From Protula sp. h YS-2021 (lineage: Eukaryota > Annelida > Polychaeta > Sabellida > Serpulidae), in the NCBI GenBank assembly GCA_949752745.1, contig OX457033.1, positions 17,151,407 to 17,215,406 of the forward strand: DNA of 64,000 nt. The letters are read 5' to 3'. Within the stretch, counting starts at the first letter, position 1; each line of letters opens with the position of its first letter. Positions 26,701-33,389 of this stretch are shown here, one piece after another. The translations under genes and the position numbers were made by a program. The notes under the pieces were generated by a model. It made no database searches, was not told the origin of the DNA, and saw only the letters and a list, made by a program, of their open reading frames with translations.

Positions 26701-28400
26701 AAAAAAACAACACATCTGTATGTTTGATTCATTACCATCAGCATGAACCACAAGTTTATACGTATGATCCGTAAAAGGGACTGAAGCCACTCACCAGTGT
26801 ATCCCATAATTTTGCCGGGAACTTCTTGATTACAACACCGGCTGCAGAAAATCTGGCCGCATATTCTGCAATGGTGTCGTCTGCGAAATGTGGTAAATCG
26901 ATCGCCACAGTCGTAACATTGTTTGCAGTGCTGATCCGGCATCCAGTATTGTTTAAAATCACTGTCGCGGTAAGCCTGCGGCGTCTGGTAACAAACGCAC
27001 AAGCTTATACACAGATGTTCATGTGTTCATTCGAATACGAATATTAGTTCCACTGGAACACAATTTGTTCCGTAACCATATTATTCTGGGATGGGGAATG
27101 TCCTTAATCCAAATAAGTGTAACCCATGTATATATGAAACCAATACAAACTCGAACGAACTTTGCACAAAAAAGACTGGGGAGGAGGGGGTGAAACAGGT
27201 GGTGGGGGTTAGCACCCGGTGTTTGGTCGAGGAGCTATTTCTATTTCATGGCTGACTCTACACCACACGACATCACCCTAATTCTCCGCTCCAGGGTGAG
27301 ATCACAAGAGGGCTCACCTGACCCCGCCTCTCCAGAATGTTACCGAGACGTCGCAGTACACCAGGTAACGTTCTAGTTTCCCGTGTCAATTCCGTCTTCA
27401 GTTCACTTTCATCACTAGCTTTTTCTTTCCTAACGCCAGCAGTTTCTTTTGCTCTGGTGAAAGAAGAGTAAAACAAAGTATCATCTGCTCAAAGTGCCTC
27501 GCGTAAATGAAGGCACAGGTGTCACTTCTGCTTAAAACTTCTGCTTAACATCCTTAGAATTTGGCTTTCTCTAAATGTGATTTAAAGTTGTTTTTAACAC
27601 ACTGATTGTACTTGAAGGCAAGCAACGTGGCAGACACAACACCGGAAGAAGCATCTGGTGCGAGCGTCATTCCTCGCATTCACGTGAGTTGGAAGAAATA
27701 CATATTAGATAACACTAACATATTGCCATGTTGTTGTACAGACGTCAAGTCCTGCTGCGATGACGTCACCCGTCTGATGGGACTGGCGCTTGATTCTCTA
27801 ATGCTGCTTCTTTCTGTCGATCAATAAAAAAAACTGTTTAACTATTAGCAGTGAATTGTACATGTTTAATATTAACATAATTATTATTTTTATTTTTATT
27901 ATTATAATAGACCGTACAGATTATACAGAAGTTGTATAAAGAATCTCATTTGCTGGCTTGCGAGTACTACCATTCCCAGTGTTTCCATAAAACAAAGTTA
28001 ATTGATACCGAAAAGCTATGAGGTATGGAATAAAAGTGCGCAGGGTGGGTAAACCAATTGCCTTCCATCTCACAAAATGCCTAGACCCTGAACTCCTACA
28101 CCTCTCCTTAAGGAACAACCGCCAATGACGAAAAATGCTCTTTGGTCCCATTTCTGATTTATTACATTATTCACTTGTAGATAACGAACACCTTTGTGTT
28201 ATAAATATCTCATATATGTCATACTGATTGGGTTATATTATATTACATTTTTATTCACTGTAAAATCAAGCGAGATTTTCGTTGTTTTTACGACACACAT
28301 AGAGCTGACTATAAACTAGTGATACCTGGCGCTTGAGATATGGAGTGTTGCCTGACTTGTGACACCGTCTCTCTCATTTGCCGCCCGACATTATCCGGCT
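7814..28400 (-). CDS. PIKFYVE: PIKfyve, phosphatidylinositol-3-phosphate 5-kinase (C-terminal kinase part not in window)
   Basis: This gene encodes the endosomal lipid kinase that makes PI(3,5)P2 (and PI5P) from PI(3)P (PI) in complex with VAC14 and FIG4. It binds endosomes through its FYVE finger. Twenty-four exons from 27453 down to 7814 can be joined with every splice phase compatible, giving about 1,520 residues. In order they carry the FYVE finger (26.8-27.0 kb, finished at 24.9 kb), DEP domain (23.0-23.7 kb), TCP-1/chaperonin-like domain (about 13.4-16.3 kb), a long disordered segment (most of the 398-codon exon) and the Cys-rich conserved region with a following helical part (7.8-12.1 kb). 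Two further 5' exons at 27.8 and 28.3-28.4 kb are tentative and no start codon was identified. The vertebrate protein is about 2,100 residues and ends in a PIP-kinase domain. That domain was not found left of 7814, so the gene is incomplete here. Domain order and many conserved blocks make the identity secure; individual exon edges are read from GT/AG sites. Confidence 0.95.
8351..8520 (-). CDS. PIKFYVE: PIKFYVE coiled-coil-like exon
   Basis: Encodes KEKDMFRRKIEASEQMIEDL and ISNTVNRWNE, aligned with the FKNWIEKMQARL ... EVLQAWNNRL helices of vertebrates. Acceptor AATTACAG, donor AG|GTACGG. A poly-C tract in the next intron starts some 20 bp past the donor. Confidence 0.9.
8672..8752. repeat. 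(CT)n followed by (CATC)n microsatellite
   Basis: About 42 bp of perfect CT dinucleotides followed by CATC/CAGC tetranucleotides, in a PIKFYVE intron. Confidence 0.95.
8819..8990 (-). CDS. PIKFYVE: PIKFYVE helical linker exon
   Basis: Encodes TTVYGAVIESILKLQTD and MLNDYELQLQ, a helical segment comparable to VYVAIDERLASLKTD in the human protein. The acceptor is CTTTACAG. The donor AGA|GTAAAA is weak but in the phase needed. Confidence 0.85.
9645..9758 (-). CDS. PIKFYVE: PIKFYVE exon after Cys-rich region
   Basis: Encodes SLREIALPPLAVTLKHPAV ending KMLNY, corresponding to the LLEVCVPLPKIFIKRQ segment. Acceptor TTATCAG, donor AC|GTTAGT. Confidence 0.9.
10155..10333 (-). CDS. PIKFYVE: PIKFYVE exon: Cys-rich conserved region
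   Basis: Encodes TWTLSFAKYLELRFHG, EPCPHNIHHDHFQYFGY and QIVASF, strongly conserved (vertebrate SMSFAKYLELRFYG, EPCGHSIHHDYHQYFSY). Acceptor CATACAG, donor AA|GTAAAA. Confidence 0.96.
10724..10835 (-). CDS. PIKFYVE: PIKFYVE exon: Cys-rich conserved region
   Basis: Encodes FVHENGCVSVVLKKLEQPF and WGWCRKCKQ, aligned with FVHGQGCVQIILKELDSPV and YSWCRICKQ. Cys residues probably bind zinc or stabilise the domain. Acceptor GGTGCAG, donor CAG|GTAATG. Confidence 0.95.
11212..11343 (-). CDS. PIKFYVE: PIKFYVE exon: Cys-rich conserved region
   Basis: Encodes VVTMDFYGRNDITLGGFLER, FCFRESYRCPNDACETP and LVDHLRR, matching IVTMEFYGKNDLTLGIFLER ... CPSMFCDTPMVHHIRR. The acceptor GTTGTAG and the first about 30 coding bases are the last unit of a 60-bp tandem repeat that extends upstream into the intron. 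Too short for simple ORF listing because it lacks a long frame. Confidence 0.94.
11313..11625. repeat. 60/120-bp tandem repeat containing copies of a PIKFYVE exon start
   Basis: Five units begin CATTACGCCCATAGAAATCC or the variant CATTACGCCCATGTAAATCC, then ATGG and ACAACATACAC. Alternate units match better, giving a 120-bp higher-order period. The unit nearest the exon is the true acceptor plus first coding bases of the 11212-11343 exon. The others are copies that keep GTTGTAG and the reading VTM.FYGRN. Confidence 0.9.
11841..12064 (-). CDS. PIKFYVE: PIKFYVE exon: start of Cys-rich conserved region
   Basis: Encodes TLLADFRARGGR (vertebrate MLADYRARGGR), then NHQRSSVLFSSF (INHQRLCVLFSSS) and YCVNPW (CVSPW). 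The donor TG|GTCAGT lies after CCG TG, and the following exon restores the Trp codon. The frame stays open past the donor, which is therefore easy to miss. Confidence 0.94.
12344..13537 (-). CDS. PIKFYVE: PIKFYVE 398-codon exon: end of TCP-1 domain and disordered linker
   Basis: Starts VKSIILFMTYVAYHLRLEF then LMDAFAMPP, the end of the chaperonin-like domain. About 270 residues very rich in Ser, Asp, Glu and Asn follow, with no recognisable fold. The conserved block FKKVLNDVILSISPYLRHE appears next (vertebrate LKDVILCISPVITF). The exon closes at TSGSLQ. The disordered part is lineage-variable in all PIKFYVE proteins, so low similarity there is expected. Acceptor TATTACAG, donor CAG|GTATTA; phase 0 both sides. 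Confidence 0.95.
13952..14046 (-). CDS. PIKFYVE: PIKFYVE exon: TCP-1-like domain
   Basis: Encodes KQKNLMYFDGCNSQLGCTV and TLRGAANKELKKV, the conserved GC...LGCTxxLRG block. Acceptor TTGCGCAG, donor AAG|GTAATG. The last base pairs before the acceptor are partly duplicated about 50 bp upstream. Confidence 0.95.
14356..14482 (-). CDS. PIKFYVE: PIKFYVE exon: TCP-1-like domain
   Basis: Encodes TVMERVARMTQAVILNSVD and LGSCQMFRIQNYTLPD, corresponding to VLERISRMTQGDLVMSMD and LGTCHKFYMQIFQLPN in vertebrates. Acceptor TTGGCAG, donor G|GTGCGT. Confidence 0.95.
14821..14961 (-). CDS. PIKFYVE: PIKFYVE exon: TCP-1-like domain
   Basis: Encodes EREYLKNCIGRLAAVEPD and VLVEKTVSRLAQEF then NITLVTNVKS, closely matching the vertebrate protein. 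Acceptor GTTGACAG, donor TCG|GTGAGT; phase 0 both sides. Confidence 0.95.
15150..15329 (-). CDS. PIKFYVE: PIKFYVE exon: TCP-1-like domain
   Basis: Sixty codons, phase 0 both sides. Contains GVVCSKNTAHKKM and NPKILLLRAPIEYQR, diagnostic of the chaperonin-like domain (vertebrate GFVCTKNIAHKKM and NPKILLLKCSIEY). Acceptor TGTAAAAG is purine-rich and so weak. Confidence 0.95.
15637..15817 (-). CDS. PIKFYVE: PIKFYVE exon: TCP-1-like domain
   Basis: Encodes KAHQEHMTQLTRQLL and ISQLVKPDVRYAGDNSDI followed by RQYVQVKK, aligned with HMMALLQQLL ... VRPDVKNQDDDMDIRQFVHIKK in the human protein. This region resembles CCT/TCP-1 apical domains and scaffolds the VAC14-FIG4 complex. Donor AAG|GTGAGT. Confidence 0.95.
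15955..16135. repeat. (ACT)n, (AAT)n and (AAAT)n microsatellites
   Basis: Short simple repeats at 15955-16015 and 16106-16134 in the PIKFYVE intron between the exons at 15.8 and 16.2 kb. Confidence 0.9.
16237..16363 (-). CDS. PIKFYVE: PIKFYVE exon: start of TCP-1-like domain
   Basis: Encodes LGWLSAENRDKLREENGER, matching the vertebrate block GWHHNNLELLREENGE. Acceptor GCCTCAG, donor TG|GTGAGT. It is separated from the preceding exon by a 5.1-kb intron, the largest internal intron seen here. Confidence 0.93.
16905..17155. repeat. 24-bp minisatellite, CACACGCACACAGTACATACAG type
   Basis: About ten units built from ACACACGCACACAGTACATAC, with some shorter variants that lack part of the unit. 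All Val/Cys/Thr-rich frames over it are repeat artefacts. It lies in the large PIKFYVE intron. Confidence 0.9.
17200..20900. other. Intron interior without recognised gene
   Basis: This is the middle of the 5.1-kb PIKFYVE intron. It holds short chance ORFs, poly-C, poly-T and poly-G runs near 18870 and 19353-19385, and no recognised coding exon or RNA gene. Confidence 0.5.
20925..21140 (+). mobile_element. Pearl/Helentron-like element end with (ACGG)n
   Basis: Two related units about 76 bp apart (GTGTGCTCTATCCGTATGTG and ATATGCTCTAGCAGTGTGTG, each followed by a TTTCAAAACA-like string). They precede CCCGGACGGACGGACGGAC and then an inverted pair, TATATCCCAACGTT and ATACGGGATATAA. Core repeats, ACGG microsatellite and terminal hairpin in that order match the molluscan pearl-type layout. 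Confidence 0.5.
21219..21515. repeat. About 146-160-bp tandem duplication with poly-C blocks at a PIKFYVE donor
   Basis: CTCAGTTATGTGAAACAAAA plus flanks occurs at 21218 and 21364. CAAACGTTGCGAACCTTTAT plus flanks occurs at 21330 and 21489. Between them are several GAGAAATTTGCCCCCCC-type blocks. The second end is the true 3' edge of the PIKFYVE exon at 21503. Confidence 0.85.
21503..21703 (-). CDS. PIKFYVE: PIKFYVE linker exon before TCP-1 domain
   Basis: Acceptor TTTACAG. It encodes LKSDLNKIPSTLTPKLNHR and a Ser/Lys-rich tail ending SVTSDK. The donor AAAG|GTTCGC is not a strong consensus, but its phase (1) is exactly what the next exon needs. The donor region is duplicated in the adjacent intron (21219-21510). 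Confidence 0.85.
21750..22095. repeat. Imperfect CCACCGCCTCTCTACACC repeat
   Basis: About 14 diverged copies of a roughly 22-25-bp C-rich unit in a PIKFYVE intron, immediately upstream (in gene sense) of the exon that starts at 21703. Confidence 0.8.
22458..22557 (-). CDS. PIKFYVE: PIKFYVE acidic linker exon
   Basis: Acceptor ATCTCCAG, donor CAG|GTTTGT. It encodes an Asp/Glu-rich linker ending DPQWIRDIEGDNP, comparable to EPSWFKDIKFDD in the human protein. Phase 0 in, phase 1 out. Confidence 0.88.
22800..23045. repeat. 35-bp minisatellite containing copies of a PIKFYVE splice donor
   Basis: Six to seven units; the plus-strand unit is CACACCTGACCGGGGCGGAG then GGGACTGTATTCATA. On the minus strand each unit reads ACAGTCCCCTCCGCCCCGG then TCAG|GTGTGT, i.e. 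the final codons and donor of the exon at 23014-23125. Confidence 0.92.
23014..23125 (-). CDS. PIKFYVE: PIKFYVE exon: DEP domain, end
   Basis: Encodes EQAKLIGQALVDAEFLECI and DQVFRDEYSLLRPGQ, matching the end of the vertebrate DEP domain (...FRDEYALYRPLQ). The last codons and the donor CAG|GTGTGT lie inside the first unit of a 35-bp tandem repeat that continues into the intron, so several near-identical donors follow the real one. Confidence 0.93.
23578..23735 (-). CDS. PIKFYVE: PIKFYVE exon: DEP domain, first part
   Basis: It encodes QLRDLWVLLQHPEDG and LRTYHNCLIGNELVEWLL, the core of the DEP domain, a winged-helix module found in signalling proteins. Acceptor CTTGCAG, donor AG|GTTAAT (weaker than usual). 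Phase 0 in, phase 2 out. Confidence 0.95.
24230..24365 (-). CDS. PIKFYVE: PIKFYVE exon leading into DEP
   Basis: The acceptor is TACTAG and the donor CAG|GTAATC. It ends with FEIIEDERKALLQ, matching the ...TEDERKILL... segment just before the DEP domain in vertebrates. Phases fit both neighbours. Confidence 0.9.
24502..24584 (-). CDS. PIKFYVE: PIKFYVE linker exon between FYVE and DEP
   Basis: Acceptor TTGTTCAG, donor GG|GTATAA. It encodes a Ser/Arg-rich linker (GGSRRRLSKLSSAFEEE) resembling a basophilic phosphorylation site of the inter-domain region; the phosphorylation is inference. Phase 0 in, phase 2 out. Confidence 0.85.
24763..24920 (-). CDS. PIKFYVE: PIKFYVE exon: end of FYVE finger
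   Basis: Begins after a TTTTTTGCAG acceptor with YLRVCTYCCKI, completing the finger (RVC motif and last zinc ligands). A polar, poorly conserved linker follows. Donor CAG|GTAAGC; exits in phase 0. Confidence 0.93.
26795..26984 (-). CDS. PIKFYVE: PIKFYVE exon: FYVE zinc finger
   Basis: It encodes most of the PI(3)P-binding FYVE finger. Visible motifs are WMPD (the WxxD motif), the Cys pairs CKQC and CYDC, the basic RRHHCRICG motif, and CSRCC. It ends at GYTG, where the next exon supplies the last Cys pair. Acceptor TTACCAG, donor G|GTGAGT. Near-identity to the animal PIKFYVE finger makes this the best single diagnostic exon. Confidence 0.97.
27318..27453 (-). CDS. PIKFYVE: PIKFYVE exon before the FYVE finger
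   Basis: Acceptor CACCAG, donor CAG|GTGAGC. It encodes a charged stretch ending LPGVLRRLGNILERRGQ, which matches the amphipathic segment that precedes the FYVE finger in vertebrate PIKFYVE (LSTVLKRLKEI in the human protein, from recall). Exits in phase 0. Confidence 0.85.
27615..27826 (+). other. Possible small plus-strand gene or retained coding sequence in a PIKFYVE intron
   Basis: The plus strand has a GC-richer stretch KASNVADTTPEEASGASVIP followed by a strong donor CAC|GTGAGT at about 27683. An acceptor TTGTACAG follows at about 27742, then a frame ending LLLSVDQ and a TAA inside CAATAAAAAAA at about 27823. The signals are coherent but short, and the product is not recognised. They overlap the tentative minus-strand micro-exon, so at most one of the two readings is right. 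Confidence 0.2.
27770..27797 (-). CDS. PIKFYVE: PIKFYVE tentative 28-bp micro-exon
   Basis: A 28-bp segment bounded by TTAG and GTGACG would join the tentative 28.3-28.4 kb exon (phase 1 out) to the 27453 exon (needs phase 2 in), reading ENQAPVPSD. The arithmetic fits exactly, but the acceptor has no good pyrimidine tract, and plus-strand signals overlap the same place. Confidence 0.25.
28326..28400 (-). CDS. PIKFYVE: PIKFYVE tentative 5' exon (75 bp)
   Basis: The minus strand has an acceptor ending ATTGCAG and a donor CAG|GTATCA. One of three frames is open (phase 2 in, phase 1 out), reading PDNVGRQMRETVSQVRQHS. The sequence is not conserved enough to align with vertebrate N-termini, and position and strand are the main support. 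Confidence 0.45.
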
Positions 28401-29004
28401 CTGCAATTCACACCAGTAAACTACATATTATGTATACTGGAATCACTTCAACCTGCTTGTAGAAGCTTACAATCAGTCTGACTTGTTAAATTCCAATAAT
28501 CTTTTCTATGCATTTTCATCAAACTCACGTTGGTTGGAGAAAAACAATGGTCGATTTGCAAGAATGAACATGGGCCGCACGATTCTAACATATTTTAAAA
28601 AAAAGTTAAATACCAGAAAGTGAACCGCTCAAAGGGTTTGGACAGACAGATGTTGACGCCAGATACTTAATTCAATGTCTCAAAAATTTTCGTTGATAAA
28701 ATCATTTTTACTGCAATGAAAATAAATTATGCAATTTCACAACAAGCTTTTAAAGGAACTAACAACTATAGCAAAGAGGAAGTTGTCTTTTTTCCAGGTT
28801 CTCGAAGGACCTCGGAACCAAATATCAATGCTACCGAGTCAATTTTTAAGGGCACCAGGTTAACTTATACCCTGTTCAATGCTCAATTTTGGTAAACTTA
28901 ACGAGAAAAATACTTCAAAATTTGTTTCTCACCAGAGGCATTTCGCTTGAAAATACGCGTAAAAAAGTTGCCTTGTGGTTTACTGTCCGACTCCAGGGGA
29001 GCAA

Positions 29005-29145
29005 ACTGTGTCAGCTGATGAGGGCTAGTCGGATGTTCCATCATCACTCTAAAACACCAAACACAAGGTATAAACCTGTTTCAGCTGATGAGGGATAGTC
29101 GGATGTTCCATCGTCACTGTAAAATACTAAGCACAAGGTATAATC
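29005..29145. repeat. Two-copy 70-bp tandem duplication
   Basis: TCAGCTGATGAGGG.TAGTCG, GATGTTCCATC.TCACT and CACAAGGTATAA recur with 70-bp spacing at about 29009 and 29079. Confidence 0.8.
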
Positions 29146-30284
29146 AAAACATATTTGTGTTATGCCTATTGGTCATTCGCTAAGCGTGACTTCTCCTTCC
29201 CAGATTACTCCAAGCCAGACTGAGTCCTGCAGCCCCCATCTAGCACTGCCCTACCTCCCGCACTGCCCTACCTCCCGCACCCCCCCCCCCCCAACCAATA
29301 TTCTGCCTGGCGATTTCTTTAGACTCAGTCATAGGCCCATAAGAGACACGAGATGTCAAATCTGCGGACTGTGAGCGTTCTATCGCACACTTGAATGAAC
29401 CTAGCTCCAAACTAGCAGACCTTTTCGTACAATGCGGTGCAATAACTAACATTTATGTGCATGTAAATAGAACATTGCATAGTTACGCAGAAATAATTTT
29501 GAAATATTCCCTTATGACCTCTGAATTAAAAAAAAAATCGTGATCCATCTTATTTGCATTACTGGCCACAAGAAAAATAAATAATCGTTTGACAAACATT
29601 TGTAGCTCAGGTTCGAAGACTACTTCAATCACTTCCTCCAAAAAGAACTGTTTCTGCGGAAAATTGCACAAAACAAAACACTGTGCATGGGCTTCCAGCA
29701 AATGTCTGTGTAATGGGCACTAATATGCAAAATTTGAGCTTCTGAATACAGAAGGTTGATCTGGTGCATAAACCAACATTTGGCAGCCCAGCTTAAGAAG
29801 TTAGGAATACACTGCCTTTAACTTCAACTTTAAAAAAAAATAAAAAAGAAATCTACTTTATAACTGATCCTATAACTCTTATTATGAATGGCATTGCAGC
29901 TTGCAGATAAATGACGTTACCCGAGCTGAGACAGTTCGTGAAAGGAGGAGTTGCATCAGCGTAATTAGGTAATGTTTTATATTTCTGATTCTGTCTCAGA
30001 TGCAACACGTTACATATTGATCTATCATTTCTCTTTCGAGAACAGTATCGCAACAGTACGACACCGAACGACAAAAAGAGGACGTATATAAAAGTTCGTG
30101 TTCAATGTGCCGTTGTCGAAAAAAAGGGTGCAAGTTTTTACAAAGTGGATCACTGTTGTTTTAGTTAAAGCTACAAAATACACTGTAAAGCGAGCAGTCC
30201 GATGTCTGATGATGTTTCGGGTTTTAAATGTCACTTAACCTGGAGTTGTACTAATGTTAGTGTGTCACTGTGCAGAAAACATAA

Positions 30285-30480
30285 ATAACCCGAGATTTGA
30301 AAATTGACATCAATGAAATTTCCTATCATGGGAACTATGACTCTTGCTGTACATAGGAAGACCGCAAGAATCACCTAGGACTAGAGCTAGGTAGTCCTAG
30401 ATGACTCGTGCTTCCCAGCAAGAGTCATAGTTCCTACAATATAACTTGTCATTGATCTCAATTTTCCAATCTCGGCGCAC
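30285..30480. mobile_element. Foldback MITE, about 190 bp
   Basis: Long imperfect inverted repeat. The left arm has CCGAGATTTGAAAATTGACA ... GGAACTATGACTCTTGCTG and the right arm ends CAGCAAGAGTCATAGTTCC ... TCAATTTTCCAATCTCGG. Arms are about 60 bp. A half-copy relic (CTCGAAAATTGAGATCAATG) lies at about 30805, indicating a family. Confidence 0.75.
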
Positions 30481-31414
30481 GACTGGGGCTAACGGCGTTA
30501 TTTTAGAAAGGGTGCATCACATAAATAACCCAATTATAAATTATGGCGCACAATTTTTATGGTCAAATAACAATTTTGTAATGAGAAAAATATATGTTTT
30601 CTTCAGATCAGAATATAGAATCTCCCATTAGCGCCCACAACAACAATGAATCTACAGTTACAAAACCACTCTTTACTCCACTTTGGTAGTTTGGCCGAGG
30701 TCGAAAACAGTGCGCCAGGATACTTCTCAGTGTGCTTTTTAAGAAAAGGCATGTTACTCCGGAACTCGGGGTCCTGGAGCGTGCGCCGAAAGATCTATAG
30801 CCTCGAAAATTGAGATCAATGGTCATTCCTATTACAGTAACTGTGACCCTTTCTGACCTAGGAAGACAAAAAGGGTCCACTGGGACTAAGAGCTAGGAAG
30901 AGCCCACTCGGAGCTACAGCACAGAGACCGTTATCCCACTTGATCTACAAAGTTTTGCACCACAAATTAACATAATGTGGTATTTGTTATGTCACAGTAA
31001 CCAGCGAGAGATTCTTACCCAGTTCACAATGTTTGGGCGAAACTTTAAAAAGTGACCCGGAAATCACATTATGTTATTTTATCGCCCATTATGTTTGTAA
31101 ACATAAGATTGTTTTTAAAATTATCTCGTCGTGACTAGAAATCGTATCCGTCACTATCCAGTAAATTGGTATTATTACTTCAAAAAATTGTTAACAGTCA
31201 ATTCTGTATTCTAAATGAACACTTCAACTAATTCAAAGGAATGTACAGTTCTGGGACAGATTATTCATTTTATTTTACAGAAGCTGCTGTAATAGATAGC
31301 TTTTCGGCTTTATAATTAGGTTTCTCTCAATACTAAAGTAGTTAAGTCTTATTCCTTAAGCACCTCATTAGTTATTTATTTACTTCTAATATAACAAAAA
31401 ATTAAATAATAGAA

Positions 31415-31728
<314 letters not shown>

Positions 31729-31811
31729 TAACCCTTATATAAGCACTTCATTAATTTATTATTTACTTCTAATATAAAAACATTGAATAACGAGAATAAC
31801 AATAATAGTAC

Positions 31812-32576
31812 GGGGGGCTTCCGAAAAAACCCAGGGCTTCTATTTGGAAACTGGCCAATTTCAGGCGCTCATTTAGAAATAAAATAGAAGCCCCGCGGCT
31901 CCTATTAAGAAACATTTTCCTAATTACAGCCCCGGGTCTTCTATTTTTAGATGGAGGGGGGTTGTTGATAAGTTTTTATTGAAAAAAGAAGAAAATTGAC
32001 CATCAATCTTTAATTAAAGCGTCACATGCTACGGATATCCGCACAAAAAATTAACAAAACACAGAAAAACAACAGTAGCTGAGAAAAGCATGGTAAAGAA
32101 TTCCTGTGTAAAACACGAAGTACAGGATTAAGCAACGACGCAGAATGATTAAGTGCATCGTGTCTGCACTGCGAGTAAACACGAGTTCTAAAAAGACTTG
32201 CAGGGAATGAGGGGCAACATCCCGCCGCCCGTTTCAGTACTCAGCCCGTTATATTTTCAGTAATACTCCGGTAATAAAGGTGGCAGTGGGCAGGGGGTGT
32301 CTGTTCGCCTTGTGCGAAGGACAGAATTAAGCAACGACGCAGAACATGTCTGGGGCTGCCTCATACCAAAGGATTAAGTACACCGTGTCTGCATTGCGAG
32401 TAAACACGAGTGCTAAAAAGAATTGCAGAGAAGGAAGGGGGCTTTTATTAGGAAACGATTTTTAGGTCTTAATTTTAACTCCAATTAGAAGCCCCGGGGC
32501 TTCTATTGGGAAACAGTTTCTTATAAGAGCCCCGGGGCTTTTATATGGGGGGAAGCTTCTTTTCGGAAACTCCAGG
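31812..32576. mobile_element. 765-bp insertion flanked by 9-bp direct repeat
   Basis: TAATAGTAC occurs immediately on both sides (31803-31811 and 32577-32585). The insert has GGGGCTTCTATT.GGAAAC-type blocks near both ends and a diverged internal duplication (AGCAACGACGCAGAA, TGTCTGCA.TGCGAGTAAACA) about 210 bp apart. No ORF. Superfamily unknown. Confidence 0.55.
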
Positions 32577-32634
32577 TAATAGTACTAAAAACAATAACAA
32601 TAGTAAAAATATTAATAATGAAAAGTAATTGTAA

Positions 32635-32739
<105 letters not shown>

Positions 32740-33389
32740 TGAAGGAGAGGCAATAATGTTTAAAAAAGGATGACCGCTCCCCCAACTCCTCGCCACTAAA
32801 CTACTGAACTTCTGTGAGCTATGTGCCTGTGCAACATCCGAGACTAGGCAAAATTAAAAATATGTTTTTTGCATAAAAATAGTACTTTAGTTGAATATAG
32901 TTAAATATTGCAAATAATACTTTACATATGTTGTGCGGACAAGTTCCTGTTTTACTTTAAGCATATTTGCTCTTGAGCTCTGTTATCATTATTATTACTA
33001 TTTATAATTCTTATTTTGCGGACTGATATATATGATCTTTCTTTTTACCCGAACTATTTTCAGGTTCGTCATGCTTTGGAGGAGTTTCAGCGTTTAATGT
33101 TTTTTTTCGTCTGTTCATCTCCATATTTTTAAATTAATCAAATGTTCTGATATTATAGTATTCTTGTTTTCACAGAAGGCTTTTAGCATTTTAATGTGGG
33201 CTGCTCAGTTTGATACAAATAGGCCGTGGGGACGTTGAACCCTGTATTATCACTCATTTCGAGGGAAGAGGTGCGACCGAACTATGCAATGAATGCACTG
33301 CCGGACGCTGCAAGGAACATTTTCCCGGAGAGGGGGCCGCCTTGCATAGCCTTATAATTGCTTCGTAGTTGTTAGTGACTGCCCTGTGT

